DNA of 50,911 nucleotides from Candidatus Gastranaerophilales bacterium (GCA_947624935.1 CANQML010000003.1:1-50911); one strand, 5' to 3'. Shown: positions 1-7,881, counted from the stretch's first letter. The notes: generated by a model not told the origin, from the sequence alone. Program-made: numbers and translations.

Positions 1-1152
1 ATGAAAAAAGGTTTTACAATGGCAGAAGGTGCTACGCACGTAGCCATGCAACACAATAATCGTAAACTTGCATTTACATTGACAGAAGTCCTTATTACCC
101 TCGCCGTCATCGGTATCGTCGCCGTTATGACAATACCAAACTTGGTACAAAACTATCAATCAAAAGCATGGGAAACGGCAGCAACAACATTTAACAGGAA
201 ACTGGGTGAAGCATTAAAGGTAATGAATACGCAAGAAACACTTGCAGGCTACAGTTCGACGGAAGATTTTGTAAAAGAATTATCAAAACATTTAAAAATA
301 ACAAAGACATGTGATAAAAAAAACTTAACAGCATGCTTTAATAATAAAGTAATGTGGGGAGAAGATGAAGTAGATATATCGGAATTATCAACGAGTGCGG
401 ATATGGGGCATGATGATTGGAAAACAAATATGGTAGGATTTCAAATGGCAAACGGTGTAACGGGACTTGTTGCATATAATCCTGCATGTACTCAAGACCC
501 GTATAATAACAGACACATAGCAATAAGCGGAGGTATAGACGGCAGAAAAGGCAAGGTTGAGTTTCCCGGAACGGATTGCATAGCGATGGTATATGATGTA
601 ACGGGATACGGAAAACCTAATACAAAAGAAAAGGATATATCAGGCAACGTAACAACATTAGCAAAAGCCAAATCTTGTGATGTGAAATTTGCAGATCATT
701 GTTGGGCTATATTGGATCAATCTACACCGCTATCATCGACAGAATGCAACGAACACAAAGCAGAATTAGGCATACCTGATTGTTGTACCGAAGAATGGTG
801 TTCGTCACGTGACGACTATTGGGCAGGAGCTGTTAAACAGTGTGGCGGAATAAAGAACATGCCAACTATGGAACAGTTAGCACAACTTGCAACACAGATA
901 TATGGAGTAAGTATAGGAGCAAAAGATAATAAATATCCTGTAACAGTTCAAGACCAAGTGTTATTTGACACGCTTCTGTCGAAATCGCCCTATTCCGATT
1001 GCTTCTTTGTTTGGTCGAGTGAGGAGTATAGAGATCTTGAAGTATACAATCGCGTCTTTTACAAAACATACACACGCTATAACGATAGCAACACCAGTCG
1101 TGAATCCGGCGGTGAAGGAGGTCGTAACATTACGGTTTGTTTGAGTGATTAA
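1..1152 (+). CDS. Type IV prepilin-like protein (pseudopilin), 383 aa
   Basis: Secreted or pilus-associated protein with a class III prepilin signal. The basic leader ends RKLA, followed by FTLTEVLITL and a hydrophobic helix running to about residue 45; the predicted cut is A24/F25 with Glu at mature position 5. The rest (about 340 residues) is Cys-rich (for example CDKKNLTAC, CCTEEWC) and matches no fold I recognise. The leader contains an earlier prepilin-like string, GFTMAEG at residues 4-10. The ATG is base 1 of the window, so neither the ribosome binding site nor a possible upstream start can be seen. A terminator hairpin follows the stop. Family call is secure; substrate and function are unknown. 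Confidence 0.85.
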   Translation: MKKGFTMAEGATHVAMQHNNRKLAFTLTEVLITLAVIGIVAVMTIPNLVQNYQSKAWETAATTFNRKLGEALKVMNTQETLAGYSSTEDFVKELSKHLKITKTCDKKNLTACFNNKVMWGEDEVDISELSTSADMGHDDWKTNMVGFQMANGVTGLVAYNPACTQDPYNNRHIAISGGIDGRKGKVEFPGTDCIAMVYDVTGYGKPNTKEKDISGNVTTLAKAKSCDVKFADHCWAILDQSTPLSSTECNEHKAELGIPDCCTEEWCSSRDDYWAGAVKQCGGIKNMPTMEQLAQLATQIYGVSIGAKDNKYPVTVQDQVLFDTLLSKSPYSDCFFVWSSEEYRDLEVYNRVFYKTYTRYNDSNTSRESGGEGGRNITVCLSD

Positions 1153-1156
1153 TCTG

Positions 1157-1177
1157 TGTGATATATCACAGGTTTTT
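1157..1177 (+). terminator. Rho-independent terminator of the first pilin gene
   Basis: The perfect 14-bp palindrome TGTGATATATCACA (1157-1170) is followed by GG and five Ts, four bases after the pilin stop codon. The stem is AT-rich and short, so termination may be partial. Confidence 0.5.
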
Positions 1178-1214
1178 AAAATTGTAAATTATTTTTGCAA
1201 AATATGTATAAAAC

Positions 1215-1243
1215 TTGCCAAATAATTTAAAATGATGTATGCT
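1215..1243 (+). promoter_or_regulatory. Predicted promoter for the 1249-1336 RNA
   Basis: TTGCCA (1215-1220), a 17-bp spacer and TATGCT (1238-1243), which places the start near 1249-1250. The atp operon promoter at 37156 uses the same TTGCCA -35 with the same spacing. Confidence 0.4.
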
Positions 1244-1248
1244 ATTCA

Positions 1249-1336
1249 TGTCGGTAGGGGTAACCGACACAACTCTTGGGCGTTTTCGCCCACCTCCTTT
1301 ATTTAAGCAGATCTTATACTCTCTGCTTATTTTTTT
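1249..1336 (+). ncRNA. Candidate small RNA, three hairpins with an anti-Shine-Dalgarno segment
   Basis: No ORF is present. Three hairpins follow each other on the plus strand: TGTCGGT/ACCGACA (1249-1269), TGGGCG/CGCCCA with a TTTT loop (1277-1292), and TAAGCAGA/TCTGCTTA (1304-1329) followed by seven Ts, a good intrinsic terminator. The single-stranded stretch between hairpins 2 and 3 contains CCTCCTTTA, complementary to a Shine-Dalgarno sequence. The T-run is only on this strand, which argues against it simply being the terminator of the minus-strand gene ending at 1335. I cannot assign it to a known RNA family. Confidence 0.45.
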
Positions 1337-2846
1337 ATGTTTCTAAAAGACGCTTGTTTTCTTTGATTAAAAATTCTTTGCCCGGAGCAATTTCAATAAA
1401 ATCCCATGGCAAATCTTTTTCAAATTCGATATTTGCCAGTGCAAAATAATCTGCATCAATTCGACCTTTAGCAGCGGTTTTAAAAGCGCCTATATTTGCC
1501 TTGTTTTTGTAAACTTCCACCAAAAAATCACCCAAGGTTTCATCGCCCCGTGAAAGTACCGCTTGCCAATAATCCCATTTGATACTTGAAATTTGCGCCC
1601 TGATACCTATTTTGTGAAATTCTTTCTTTAAGTATTGTGCTTTTTTTTCAAGTGACTTTGTATCTTCTCTGCCAATCCATTGAAACGGTGTGTGCGGTTT
1701 TGGTACAAAGCTTGAAATTCCAAAAGATATGTCAAAACCTTTATATTTTTCTTTAATCCGTTTGCCCAAAGAAATCATCTCGTTTATATCCTCTTGAGTT
1801 TCTGTTGGTAAACCAATCATGCCGTAAAATTTAAAACCTTTTAAACCGTTATCAACGGCAATTTTTACCGCATCAAAAATCTGTTCTTCGGTTAAATTTT
1901 TGTTAATAATTTTTCTAAGTCTTTCACTTCCTGCCTCAATTGCAAGAGTGGTGTTTTTTTGACCGCATGCCACAAGAGTTTTTACAATTTCGGGGCAAAA
2001 AGCATCAACACGCATTGAGGAAACGCTCATGCTGATTTTTTGTCCGGCTTGAACTTTATCATAAATAAATTTGCAAATATCTTTAAACCTTGGATGCGAG
2101 GTCAATTGTGCACCTAAAAGTGCAATTTTATCGGTGTGTTCAAGCCCCAAGTCGATTGCTTCAATAACTTTTTCGTAAGGCACAAACCTTATCGGTAAAT
2201 TCAAATATGAAGCCAAACAAAATCCGCACCTGTTTGAACAGCCTCTTTCCAATTCAATAATAAACGTATTTTTAAAGTATGCCTCATCGCTTAATATTGG
2301 AGTATAAATACAATCATCGAGCTTTTGAGTAATTTTTTTCACCTTTTTTGGGAAAAATTTTGGAACATAAATCCCGTCGCACTTTGCAAGTTCTTTTAAA
2401 ATTTCAATCTTAGGTCTATTGCGGTTTTTACGGCATATATCAACAGCAATCGTGTTTATCAACTCGCCGTCGCCGATTATAAAAAAGTCGAAAAAATCTG
2501 TATACGGTTTTGGATTTGCGCTAACAACAGGCCCGCCCGCAAAAATCAGCGGTGAATTTTCTTCCCTTTCGCAGGCTTTTAATTTATATCCGAGTTTTTC
2601 AATTAAAGAAAATATTCCGTAAAAATCCATATCAAAAGTAAACGAAAAGCCCAGCATATCTGCTTTTTTAGTCTTTGTAAAAGCCGTATCCGAAAAAATA
2701 GGTTCAACGTTTACGCCGTCTTTTTCGTCCAGTTTTTTAAGCATCCACATGTAACCCAGTGATGACATGGCAAAGGATTTTGGTCCCGGAAAAGCCAGCA
2801 ATACATTAAAGTCACTGTTTTTTACCTGTGTATAGAGCTTTTTCAA
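1335..2846 (-). CDS. Radical SAM protein with B12-binding-like N-terminal region, 503 aa
   Basis: The [4Fe-4S] radical SAM motif is ERGCSNRCGFC, with Cys203, Cys207 and Cys210 (CxxxCxxC). It is followed by a TIM-barrel region with AIEAGSERLR and GFKFYGMIGLPTET, typical of COG1032-type enzymes. Residues 1-140 have the pattern of a cobalamin-binding-like domain (LGFSFTFD, IFAGGPVVSANP, IIGDGE), but I do not see the DxHxxG cobalamin ligand motif, so cobalamin may not be bound. The substrate cannot be read from the sequence. The start codon overlaps the stop of the upstream permease gene by 4 bp (ATGA), indicating co-transcription. Confidence 0.85.
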   Translation of the reverse strand: MKKLYTQVKNSDFNVLLAFPGPKSFAMSSLGYMWMLKKLDEKDGVNVEPIFSDTAFTKTKKADMLGFSFTFDMDFYGIFSLIEKLGYKLKACEREENSPLIFAGGPVVSANPKPYTDFFDFFIIGDGELINTIAVDICRKNRNRPKIEILKELAKCDGIYVPKFFPKKVKKITQKLDDCIYTPILSDEAYFKNTFIIELERGCSNRCGFCLASYLNLPIRFVPYEKVIEAIDLGLEHTDKIALLGAQLTSHPRFKDICKFIYDKVQAGQKISMSVSSMRVDAFCPEIVKTLVACGQKNTTLAIEAGSERLRKIINKNLTEEQIFDAVKIAVDNGLKGFKFYGMIGLPTETQEDINEMISLGKRIKEKYKGFDISFGISSFVPKPHTPFQWIGREDTKSLEKKAQYLKKEFHKIGIRAQISSIKWDYWQAVLSRGDETLGDFLVEVYKNKANIGAFKTAAKGRIDADYFALANIEFEKDLPWDFIEIAPGKEFLIKENKRLLET

Positions 2847-3871
2847 TGTTCTTTGCCTCTATTTATCGGTACCAAATAAAGCTCATCCAAAAGCACGCAG
2901 ATAGTTGCCGCTATAGCCGGAGATAAAATCACACCCCATACGCCCAAAAACTGCTGTGCCACAAACAGCGAAAAGAATATCAAAAGCGGATGTAACGACA
3001 TGAATTTGCCGAACAAAAACGGTCTTACGACGTAATTTGAAAGCTGCTGTACAAGTAAAAACAGAACAATTGCAAGAATAACTTTAACAAGTCCCAGTTG
3101 CGCAGCAACCAGAATTATTACTGCAAGAGCAATTGCAGGCCCGAGTATCGGGATGATGTCCAATATACCTGCAATCAAACCCAATAATAGCGGGTAATCA
3201 ATTTTTAATATTGCAAGTGCAATCATTACCATAACAGCTACGGTAGCCATTGAAAGTATTTGTGCTCTGACATAACTTCCGACCTTGTTTGTTATTGAGG
3301 CAAGTATTGCGTCCGCTTTATTTTTCATATTAGGCGGGAAAAACTCAAGAAATTTTTTCCGCAAATAACTTTTATCAACAAGCAGGTAAAATACAATCAT
3401 TGTGATAGCAATAGCCAAAACACACACTTGCGCCGCACCGATTGTGATATCAAGCGAACGGTTAAAAACATTTTGTGCAATATTTGTTGATGAACCTAAA
3501 ATAGAATTTAAGTCAACCAAATCGGCTATACTTTTCCCATGGATTTTGTACGATATAAGAAATTGTGTAAGTATTGTAATTTTTTGCGGAAGTAAAGAAA
3601 CAAAAATTTTAATTTCTCTAAATGCCATTACAAAAATAGGCAAAAATAATGCCACCATGGCAAAGACGCTTGAAATAACGACAATAGCGGTTGCAAGTCC
3701 TCTGTTCATACTGGCATTTAGCTTGTTTACATAAGGGTTAAGCGCAGCCGCAATTATAAATGCCGCAAAAAATAACAAAATTATACCTATAATTTTCGGT
3801 ATAAATATTAACAATAAAATCAGTAAAATTATAAAAATTAAATTTTTCCAATTAAAATTTTGTTTAAACAT
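2843..3871 (-). CDS. AI-2E family transporter (PerM/YtvI-like permease), 342 aa
   Basis: Polytopic inner-membrane protein with the family's order: two N-terminal helices (FIILLILLLIFIPKIIGIILLFFAAFIIAA split by a short turn), a soluble middle segment, then clustered helices including LLGLIAGILDIIPILGPAIA and the C-terminal FLGVWGVILSPAIAATI. The length fits the family (about 340-370 aa). Members are linked to export or Na+/H+ exchange, but the substrate is unresolved. It is first in a two-gene unit with the radical SAM gene and is divergent from the coiled-coil gene at 4003. Confidence 0.87.
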   Translation of the reverse strand: MFKQNFNWKNLIFIILLILLLIFIPKIIGIILLFFAAFIIAAALNPYVNKLNASMNRGLATAIVVISSVFAMVALFLPIFVMAFREIKIFVSLLPQKITILTQFLISYKIHGKSIADLVDLNSILGSSTNIAQNVFNRSLDITIGAAQVCVLAIAITMIVFYLLVDKSYLRKKFLEFFPPNMKNKADAILASITNKVGSYVRAQILSMATVAVMVMIALAILKIDYPLLLGLIAGILDIIPILGPAIALAVIILVAAQLGLVKVILAIVLFLLVQQLSNYVVRPFLFGKFMSLHPLLIFFSLFVAQQFLGVWGVILSPAIAATICVLLDELYLVPINRGKEH

Positions 3872-4002
3872 AAAACCTCACAAATCCATAATACCACAAG
3901 CAAAAAAATATATTAACTTTTGTAACAATGTTTTACACATGTGGCAATTAGCGCCAATATATATACTTTATATATTTAAGAGTAATATCACGAGGACTAC
4001 AC

Positions 4003-4605
4003 ATGGGTTTCTTATTAGGAATGTATGGAAAACTTATGGCGGGCAAGCGGGTCAGAGAGCTGCAAGCTCGGATGATGAACGTCCAATCTCAATTGAGACG
4101 TGCTACTCGTGATGTTGCAAATATGGAAAAATACCTCAATCAACAACAACGAATGATGAAGACTGACTTGCAGTCTAAAATGTATTCTACGATGATGGGT
4201 ATGTCAGGCTCGATGCAAACAAGCGTATTTGATGCTTTAAAAACAACCGGTGCATTTAGTAAGGCTCAACTTGAAGCGTTGAAAGGCGGTAATTTAAAAG
4301 GACTTTCAAGCGAACAATTAAGTTTATACAATTCAGAATCACAAAAGATTTCGACACAATTCCAGTATCAGCAACAAACTTTGCAGTCAAATTTAATGCA
4401 ACAACAATCAATGATGGAAAACAATTTTGAAGCTTACAAAGAAATGATGCTGGAACCTTTGAAAGATACGGAAGAAGATTTACAAACAGAAAAAGATTCA
4501 CTGGAATCCCAAATACAACTTGCACAACAAGATTACGAAGCTTGCAAGGAAATGGAAAAAGCAGGTGTGAAGAATTTAACTCCGCAATACACAGGTCAAG
4601 GTTAA
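4003..4605 (+). CDS. Hypothetical Gln/Met-rich coiled-coil protein, 200 aa
   Basis: I do not recognise a family. It is predicted almost entirely helical: residues 15-55 (RVRELQARMMNVQSQL) and 120-185 (QYQQQTLQSNLMQQQSMMEN, then LEPLKDTEEDLQTEKDSLES) look like coiled coils. There are no Cys pairs or long hydrophobic segments, so it is probably a soluble or scaffold-like protein. GAGG at 3992-3995 is 7 bases before the ATG. The gene is monocistronic, with its own terminator at 4611. The upstream region has the inverted repeat TGGCAATTAGCGCCA. Confidence 0.7.
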   Translation: MGFLLGMYGKLMAGKRVRELQARMMNVQSQLRRATRDVANMEKYLNQQQRMMKTDLQSKMYSTMMGMSGSMQTSVFDALKTTGAFSKAQLEALKGGNLKGLSSEQLSLYNSESQKISTQFQYQQQTLQSNLMQQQSMMENNFEAYKEMMLEPLKDTEEDLQTEKDSLESQIQLAQQDYEACKEMEKAGVKNLTPQYTGQG

Positions 4606-4610
4606 TAAAT

Positions 4611-4632
4611 AAGTCCCTTCGGGGACTTTTTT
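4611..4632 (+). terminator. Rho-independent terminator
   Basis: AAGTCCC, loop TTCG, GGGACTT, then a run of Ts, directly after the coiled-coil gene's stop. The UUCG loop makes it a strong hairpin. Confidence 0.85.
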
Positions 4633-4640
4633 AATGCCTA

Positions 4641-4823
4641 TTACCCGACTATTTTTATTGCATTTACCGGACATTCAAACAGCGCATCAATGCACTTTTC
4701 TTCATTACCTGCAATATAATACGGATTAACAACGGCAAAATTACCCGTTATATCAAATACTTCTGGATTTATCATACTGCAAATACCGCAGCCGATACAC
4801 TTTGTGGAAACACTTATATTCAC
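4641..4823 (-). CDS. Single-cluster [4Fe-4S] ferredoxin, 60 aa
   Basis: Small electron carrier. Cys9, Cys12 and Cys15 (CIGCGIC) plus Cys51 in CPVNAI form the ligand set for one [4Fe-4S] cluster. The second-cluster motif of 2[4Fe-4S] ferredoxins is missing, and Cys44 is an extra cysteine. This is the monocluster type seen in anaerobes. It may serve radical SAM or fermentative enzymes, but no partner is fixed by context. It lies downstream of thrB on the same strand with a gap of about 46 bp. Confidence 0.9.
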   Translation of the reverse strand: MNISVSTKCIGCGICSMINPEVFDITGNFAVVNPYYIAGNEEKCIDALFECPVNAIKIVG

Positions 4824-4869
4824 ACCCGTATTATGACAGATTTAGCGTAATAAATTATGCTCTTAAAGT

Positions 4870-5817
4870 TTAATCTTCATTGCTAACAACTTGTGCCCCG
4901 CATGGCTCGATTTGCACAGTCTTGATTTCCGCCTTAATGTTTATATCGTTTAATGTCTGTTTTATAACAGAGTGAATTTTATCAGTATTATTTTTATTAG
5001 AAATTACAAGCATGGAAGGTCCTGAACCACTTAAAACACAGCCTAAAACACTATCTTCATGCCTTAAAACTTCTGAAATTTTATCTAATCCCGGAACAAG
5101 TTTTGACCTGTATGGTTGATGTAATTTGTCTTGCAGCGCATACTTCATAAGTTCATCATCGTGCTTATTTATTGCCTCAATAAACATCCCAAGCCGTTTT
5201 GTGTTAAATATCGCATCGCACATGGCAACTTCTTTGGGTAAAACTGACCGCGAGATTTCCGTTGTTAACTCGTAATCGGGAATACAAAGTGTAATTGTCC
5301 AATCATCAGGCCAATCGAGCTTTCTGTATATTACAGAACAATCTTCTTCTTGAGATGCTAAGACCAAGCCTCCGGTTATTGTAGCCGTGACGTTATCGGG
5401 GTGTCCGTCAACTTCTGTTGCGATAGATAACAGCGCCGCTTCATCTGCAGGACGCCCCAGCAATTCGTTTGCTGCAATTAATCCGCCTACAATAATTGAT
5501 GCACTGCTTCCTAAACCCCTTGCTATCGGGATATCTGATTGTATATTTATCTTTAATTCGCTCGGGGTTTGCCCTATAGAATTGAACAAAAGCTCAACCG
5601 CTTTATAAACAAGACTGTTTTCGTTTAATTCCATGTGCTCAATTGACAACTCATCAACCTCGGAACTGTCAGAAAAAACGTTAATTTCAACGCCTGTACC
5701 GGGTAATACTGTTTCTTCAATGGTAACAGTATTATAAATTGGCAATGCCATCCCTAAACAATCAAATCCGGGGCCTATATTAGTCGCCGTAGCCGGCACT
5801 TTTACGCTTATTTTCAT
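4870..5817 (-). CDS. thrB: Homoserine kinase, 315 aa
   Basis: Phosphorylates L-homoserine to O-phosphohomoserine in threonine synthesis; GHMP kinase family. Seen: N-terminal KISVKVPATATNIGPGFDCLGMAL, the GHMP phosphate loop PIARGLGSSASIIVGG, and the C-terminal CVLSGSGPSMLVI. An in-frame upstream start at 5988 would add 57 residues unlike the family. The ATG at 5817 gives the canonical N-terminus and lies 9 bases after a TATAAT box, so it is chosen. Neighbouring threonine-pathway genes (thrC, hom) are not in the window. Divergent from the mnmC-like gene. Confidence 0.93.
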   Translation of the reverse strand: MKISVKVPATATNIGPGFDCLGMALPIYNTVTIEETVLPGTGVEINVFSDSSEVDELSIEHMELNENSLVYKAVELLFNSIGQTPSELKINIQSDIPIARGLGSSASIIVGGLIAANELLGRPADEAALLSIATEVDGHPDNVTATITGGLVLASQEEDCSVIYRKLDWPDDWTITLCIPDYELTTEISRSVLPKEVAMCDAIFNTKRLGMFIEAINKHDDELMKYALQDKLHQPYRSKLVPGLDKISEVLRHEDSVLGCVLSGSGPSMLVISNKNNTDKIHSVIKQTLNDINIKAEIKTVQIEPCGAQVVSNED

Positions 5818-5826
5818 AACTTTTAT

Positions 5827-5856
5827 ATTATACCAAAAACATAAAAATTGTGTTAA
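5827..5856 (-). promoter_or_regulatory. thrB promoter, nearly leaderless
   Basis: On the minus strand, TTAACA (5851-5856), an 18-bp spacer and TATAAT (5827-5832). The thrB ATG begins only 9 bases downstream of the -10 box and no Shine-Dalgarno is present, so the transcript should start within a few bases of the start codon. Confidence 0.55.
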
Positions 5857-5876
5857 TAATAAGATTTTTAACGAAC

Positions 5877-5904
5877 TTGAACTATTTTTGCAATAGGCTA
5901 TAAT
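5877..5904 (+). promoter_or_regulatory. Promoter of the split mnmC-like gene, predicted leaderless
   Basis: TTGAAC (5877-5882), a 16-bp spacer and a consensus TATAAT (5899-5904). The ATG at 5911 is 6 bases after the -10 box, where transcription itself would begin, and there is no ribosome binding site. A leaderless mRNA is inferred. Confidence 0.6.
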
Positions 5905-5910
5905 GGCAAT

Positions 5911-6573
5911 ATGTACGAATTGTATCCTTATTTTACAAACGACGGTTCTGTAGGGCTTTATAGCTTTAGTGATGATGATATCTATCACTCTACTTATGGC
6001 GCTCTTTCGGAAGCCTATGAAAAATTTATCCTACCCGCTGACTTTGATGAATTTTTTAAATCCCATTCGCAAATAAAAATTTTGGATATTTGTTTTGGAA
6101 TTGGTTACAACACAAAAGCATTTTTAAATTATTTTTTTGAAAATTATAAAAAAAATACTTCATTAAAAAATAATACTATCGCCTCGATAGATACCGATAA
6201 TAAAATCAAGAAAATTTTTATAAAATCAATTGACACTGATAAAAATTTAATTTTTCTTTCACCCTTTATAAAGACCTCAAAAAAATTCTACATGAATAAT
6301 AAAATCAATTTTGAAAACGAAAAGATTTCCGAAAAACTTTCCAAAAAAACAAAACAAAAATATAAATTCAACAAATTTATAAATATAATTTTATTAAAAA
6401 AACTTGTGAAAATTTTTCCTGAAATTTTAGATGACGAAGAATTTGCCGAAATTTTAAAAATGTATTCCAAATTTTGTGACCCGAATATGAGAGCCATTTT
6501 TAAGTTTTATCAAAATCAGGGGGGTATAAATGGCTCGTTAACCCGTTTAAACGTCTTTTTACATAATATATAA
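5911..6573 (+). pseudogene. mnmC: mnmC-like tRNA methyltransferase, N-terminal 220 codons, cut by the prophage
   Basis: N-terminal part of a COG4121/MnmC-type SAM-dependent methyltransferase acting on the wobble uridine side chain of tRNA. Seen: IYHSTYGALSEAYEKFI (family motif YHS..GA..E) and the SAM-binding motif I KILDICFGIGYNTKAFL near residues 54-70. The reading frame runs into the prophage attachment site and ends at a TAA (6571-6573) supplied by the phage. The remaining 178 residues lie at 11905-12439, in frame. Joining 5911-6572 to 11905-12439 gives 1197 nt, exactly 399 codons with stop. The fragment lacks the catalytic half, so the integrated state should be a null. Confidence 0.88.
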
Positions 6574-6583
6574 TCTTGGTATA
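6556..6583 (+). other. attL: dif-like site at the left prophage junction
   Basis: Arm TTTTTACATAA (6556-6566), spacer TATATA (6567-6572), arm ATCTTGGTATA (6573-6583). The left arm and spacer are identical to attR. The right arm is phage-derived and keeps only GGTATA of the host arm. The phage arm provides the TAA that ends the host gene fragment. Confidence 0.8.
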
Positions 6584-6647
6584 TCATGCTCCGATATAAA
6601 TCATCTAAATGATGTAGTTAGTTTAGTTGATAGAAAAGGAGTATTTT

Positions 6648-7046
6648 ATGACAGAAACAAAAATTGATGTTGGAAATTCAGATTTTTCAGAAAGTGTTGA
6701 TTTAATGAGTAAAGATGATGGTCATTATGACCGTACGGTTTATGCCATTTATGACAAAAAATCGCGTTTGTTTTCTGCTCCGTATATTGCTGAAAATGAT
6801 GATGCTGCTGTTCGTATTTTCGGTGATATGTGTTATTTTGGCGGTGATAATCTTATCGCTCGCCATCCCGAGGATTATTTACTTTATTCTGTGGGTCAGT
6901 TTTCTGTTCTTACTGGTTTGATTTTCGGTAAAGATTTAGTTGTTACTATTATTTCTGCTGAAGATGTTATTAAACGGTATAAAGAACATTATTCTAAGTT
7001 AAATAAAGTTGAAAAATCGTCAGAAGTTTCTTCAGATCCTTCTTAG
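6648..7046 (+). CDS. Microvirus nonstructural protein (VP5-like), 132 aa
   Basis: Matches the small nonstructural protein of gokushoviruses: AIYDKKSRLFSAPYIAENDDAAVRIFGDM followed by ARHPEDYLLYSVGQFS corresponds to the family pattern (AVYD..a..y..PF......A.R.F.D....s....HPeDy.Ly.iG.fd). Its role in infection is not settled. AAAGGAG at 6636-6642 sets the ATG at 6648; an in-frame TTG at 6627 is rejected because the Shine-Dalgarno would lie inside it. It is first in the integrated order and is followed by an intrinsic terminator. The N-terminal 25 residues and the Ser-rich tail exceed the family core. Confidence 0.8.
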   Translation: MTETKIDVGNSDFSESVDLMSKDDGHYDRTVYAIYDKKSRLFSAPYIAENDDAAVRIFGDMCYFGGDNLIARHPEDYLLYSVGQFSVLTGLIFGKDLVVTIISAEDVIKRYKEHYSKLNKVEKSSEVSSDPS

Positions 7047-7096
7047 TTAATTCTCAATCCTCCGATTATGAGTATCGGTTATTTTGTTTCATTTTT

Positions 7097-7133
7097 GGGA
7101 GGTTTTTGGATAATTTTCCTCCCCTTTTTTTTT
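7097..7133 (+). terminator. Intrinsic terminator inside the prophage
   Basis: GGGAGG (7097-7102), a 15-base loop, CCTCCC (7118-7123), then C and nine Ts. It lies between the nonstructural gene and the scaffold gene, so transcripts coming round from rep would stop here after the VP5-like gene. Confidence 0.7.
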
Positions 7134-7147
7134 AGAAAGGAGTTTTT

Positions 7148-7783
7148 ATGGTAGATAAAGTAGAAAAAGTAGAGAGTGTTGAAAAAGTTGAAAAAGTTGA
7201 GGATTTAGGCTCTTTTGGTCCTTTATTACGTAGACAGGTTACTGTTAATTCCAGGTTTAATAGACGTCGTGATAAGGCATTTTCAAGTGATTTGCCGTCA
7301 ATGACGCAGCAGCATTGTGCTGCAGAAACAGATTTAAATAATTTAGTTGACAAAAATATGCGTTTTAAAGATCCGGCATTTTTGACTAAACTGCAGTTAA
7401 TGGGAGCTGGCAAACGTAATGAGCCGCTTTATGGTGATTTTACTGAGGTTGGTGATTTGCAAAGTGCTTTTGATACTGTTAAGCGTGCAAGTGATTTATT
7501 TATGTCTTTGCCTTCAGATGTTCGTTCTAGGTTTGATAATGACCCTGTTAAACTTATGGATTTTGCTCAAAACCCTGACAATTTTGATGAAGGTGTTAAG
7601 CTAGGTATATTTAAGGCTAAGGATCCTGATATGGTATTCGCAACTGCAGAAGGTGCAGTTAAAGCGACTGGTGATGCATCAGCTTTAGCTGATGTGTCAC
7701 AAGCCGCAAGTCAATCGCCTGGAAAGGCAGGTGTAGACACCGTTTCCGGTGTTCCGGAAACGTCCGCACAATCGGCTACTTGA
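7148..7783 (+). CDS. VP3: Microvirus internal scaffolding protein VP3, 211 aa
   Basis: Gokushovirus scaffolding family: PSMTQQHCAAETDLNNLVDK (family PS.T....ke.dIN.i), then PLYGDFTEVGDLQSAFDTVK and FMSLPSDVRSRFDNDPVKLM with QNPDNFDEGVKLGIF. It assembles the procapsid with VP1 and is not in the mature virion. It is longer than usual (about 150 aa) because of a repetitive VEKVEKVE N-terminus and a Ser/Ala-rich C-terminal tail after residue 160. That tail is encoded partly by DNA that forms strong hairpins (7741-7772). AGAAAGGAG is 6 bases before the ATG. Confidence 0.9.
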   Translation: MVDKVEKVESVEKVEKVEDLGSFGPLLRRQVTVNSRFNRRRDKAFSSDLPSMTQQHCAAETDLNNLVDKNMRFKDPAFLTKLQLMGAGKRNEPLYGDFTEVGDLQSAFDTVKRASDLFMSLPSDVRSRFDNDPVKLMDFAQNPDNFDEGVKLGIFKAKDPDMVFATAEGAVKATGDASALADVSQAASQSPGKAGVDTVSGVPETSAQSAT

Positions 7784-7836
7784 TGTAATTGTGCGGACTG
7801 ACAGGGTCAAGGAATAGTGTACATTTCCGCCCTGTC
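7741..7836 (+). other. Cluster of three adjacent perfect stem-loops in the prophage
   Basis: Hairpin 1: CGTTTCCGG/CCGGAAACG, 4-base loop (7741-7762). Hairpin 2: GTCCGCACAAT/ATTGTGCGGAC, 15-base loop (7762-7798). Hairpin 3: GACAGGG/CCCTGTC (7800-7836) with an inner GGAA/TTCC. They abut with no more than one base between them and span the VP3 stop. There is no T-run, so they are not terminators. In an ssDNA phage, likely roles are complementary-strand initiation or packaging. This is an inference from structure and from the multi-hairpin origin of phage G4. Confidence 0.5.
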
Positions 7837-7881
7837 GATATGTAATTTTAGTTATTAAAATTTTAGAAAGGTAGGTTTGAA

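Noticed and set aside
1304-1337. Hairpin as terminator of the minus-strand radical SAM gene
   Set aside because: The T-run follows the hairpin only on the plus strand; a minor bidirectional role cannot be excluded.
5818-5988. N-terminal extension of thrB from an in-frame start at 5988
   Set aside because: The extra residues do not match homoserine kinases and the region contains the thrB promoter and the divergent gene's promoter.
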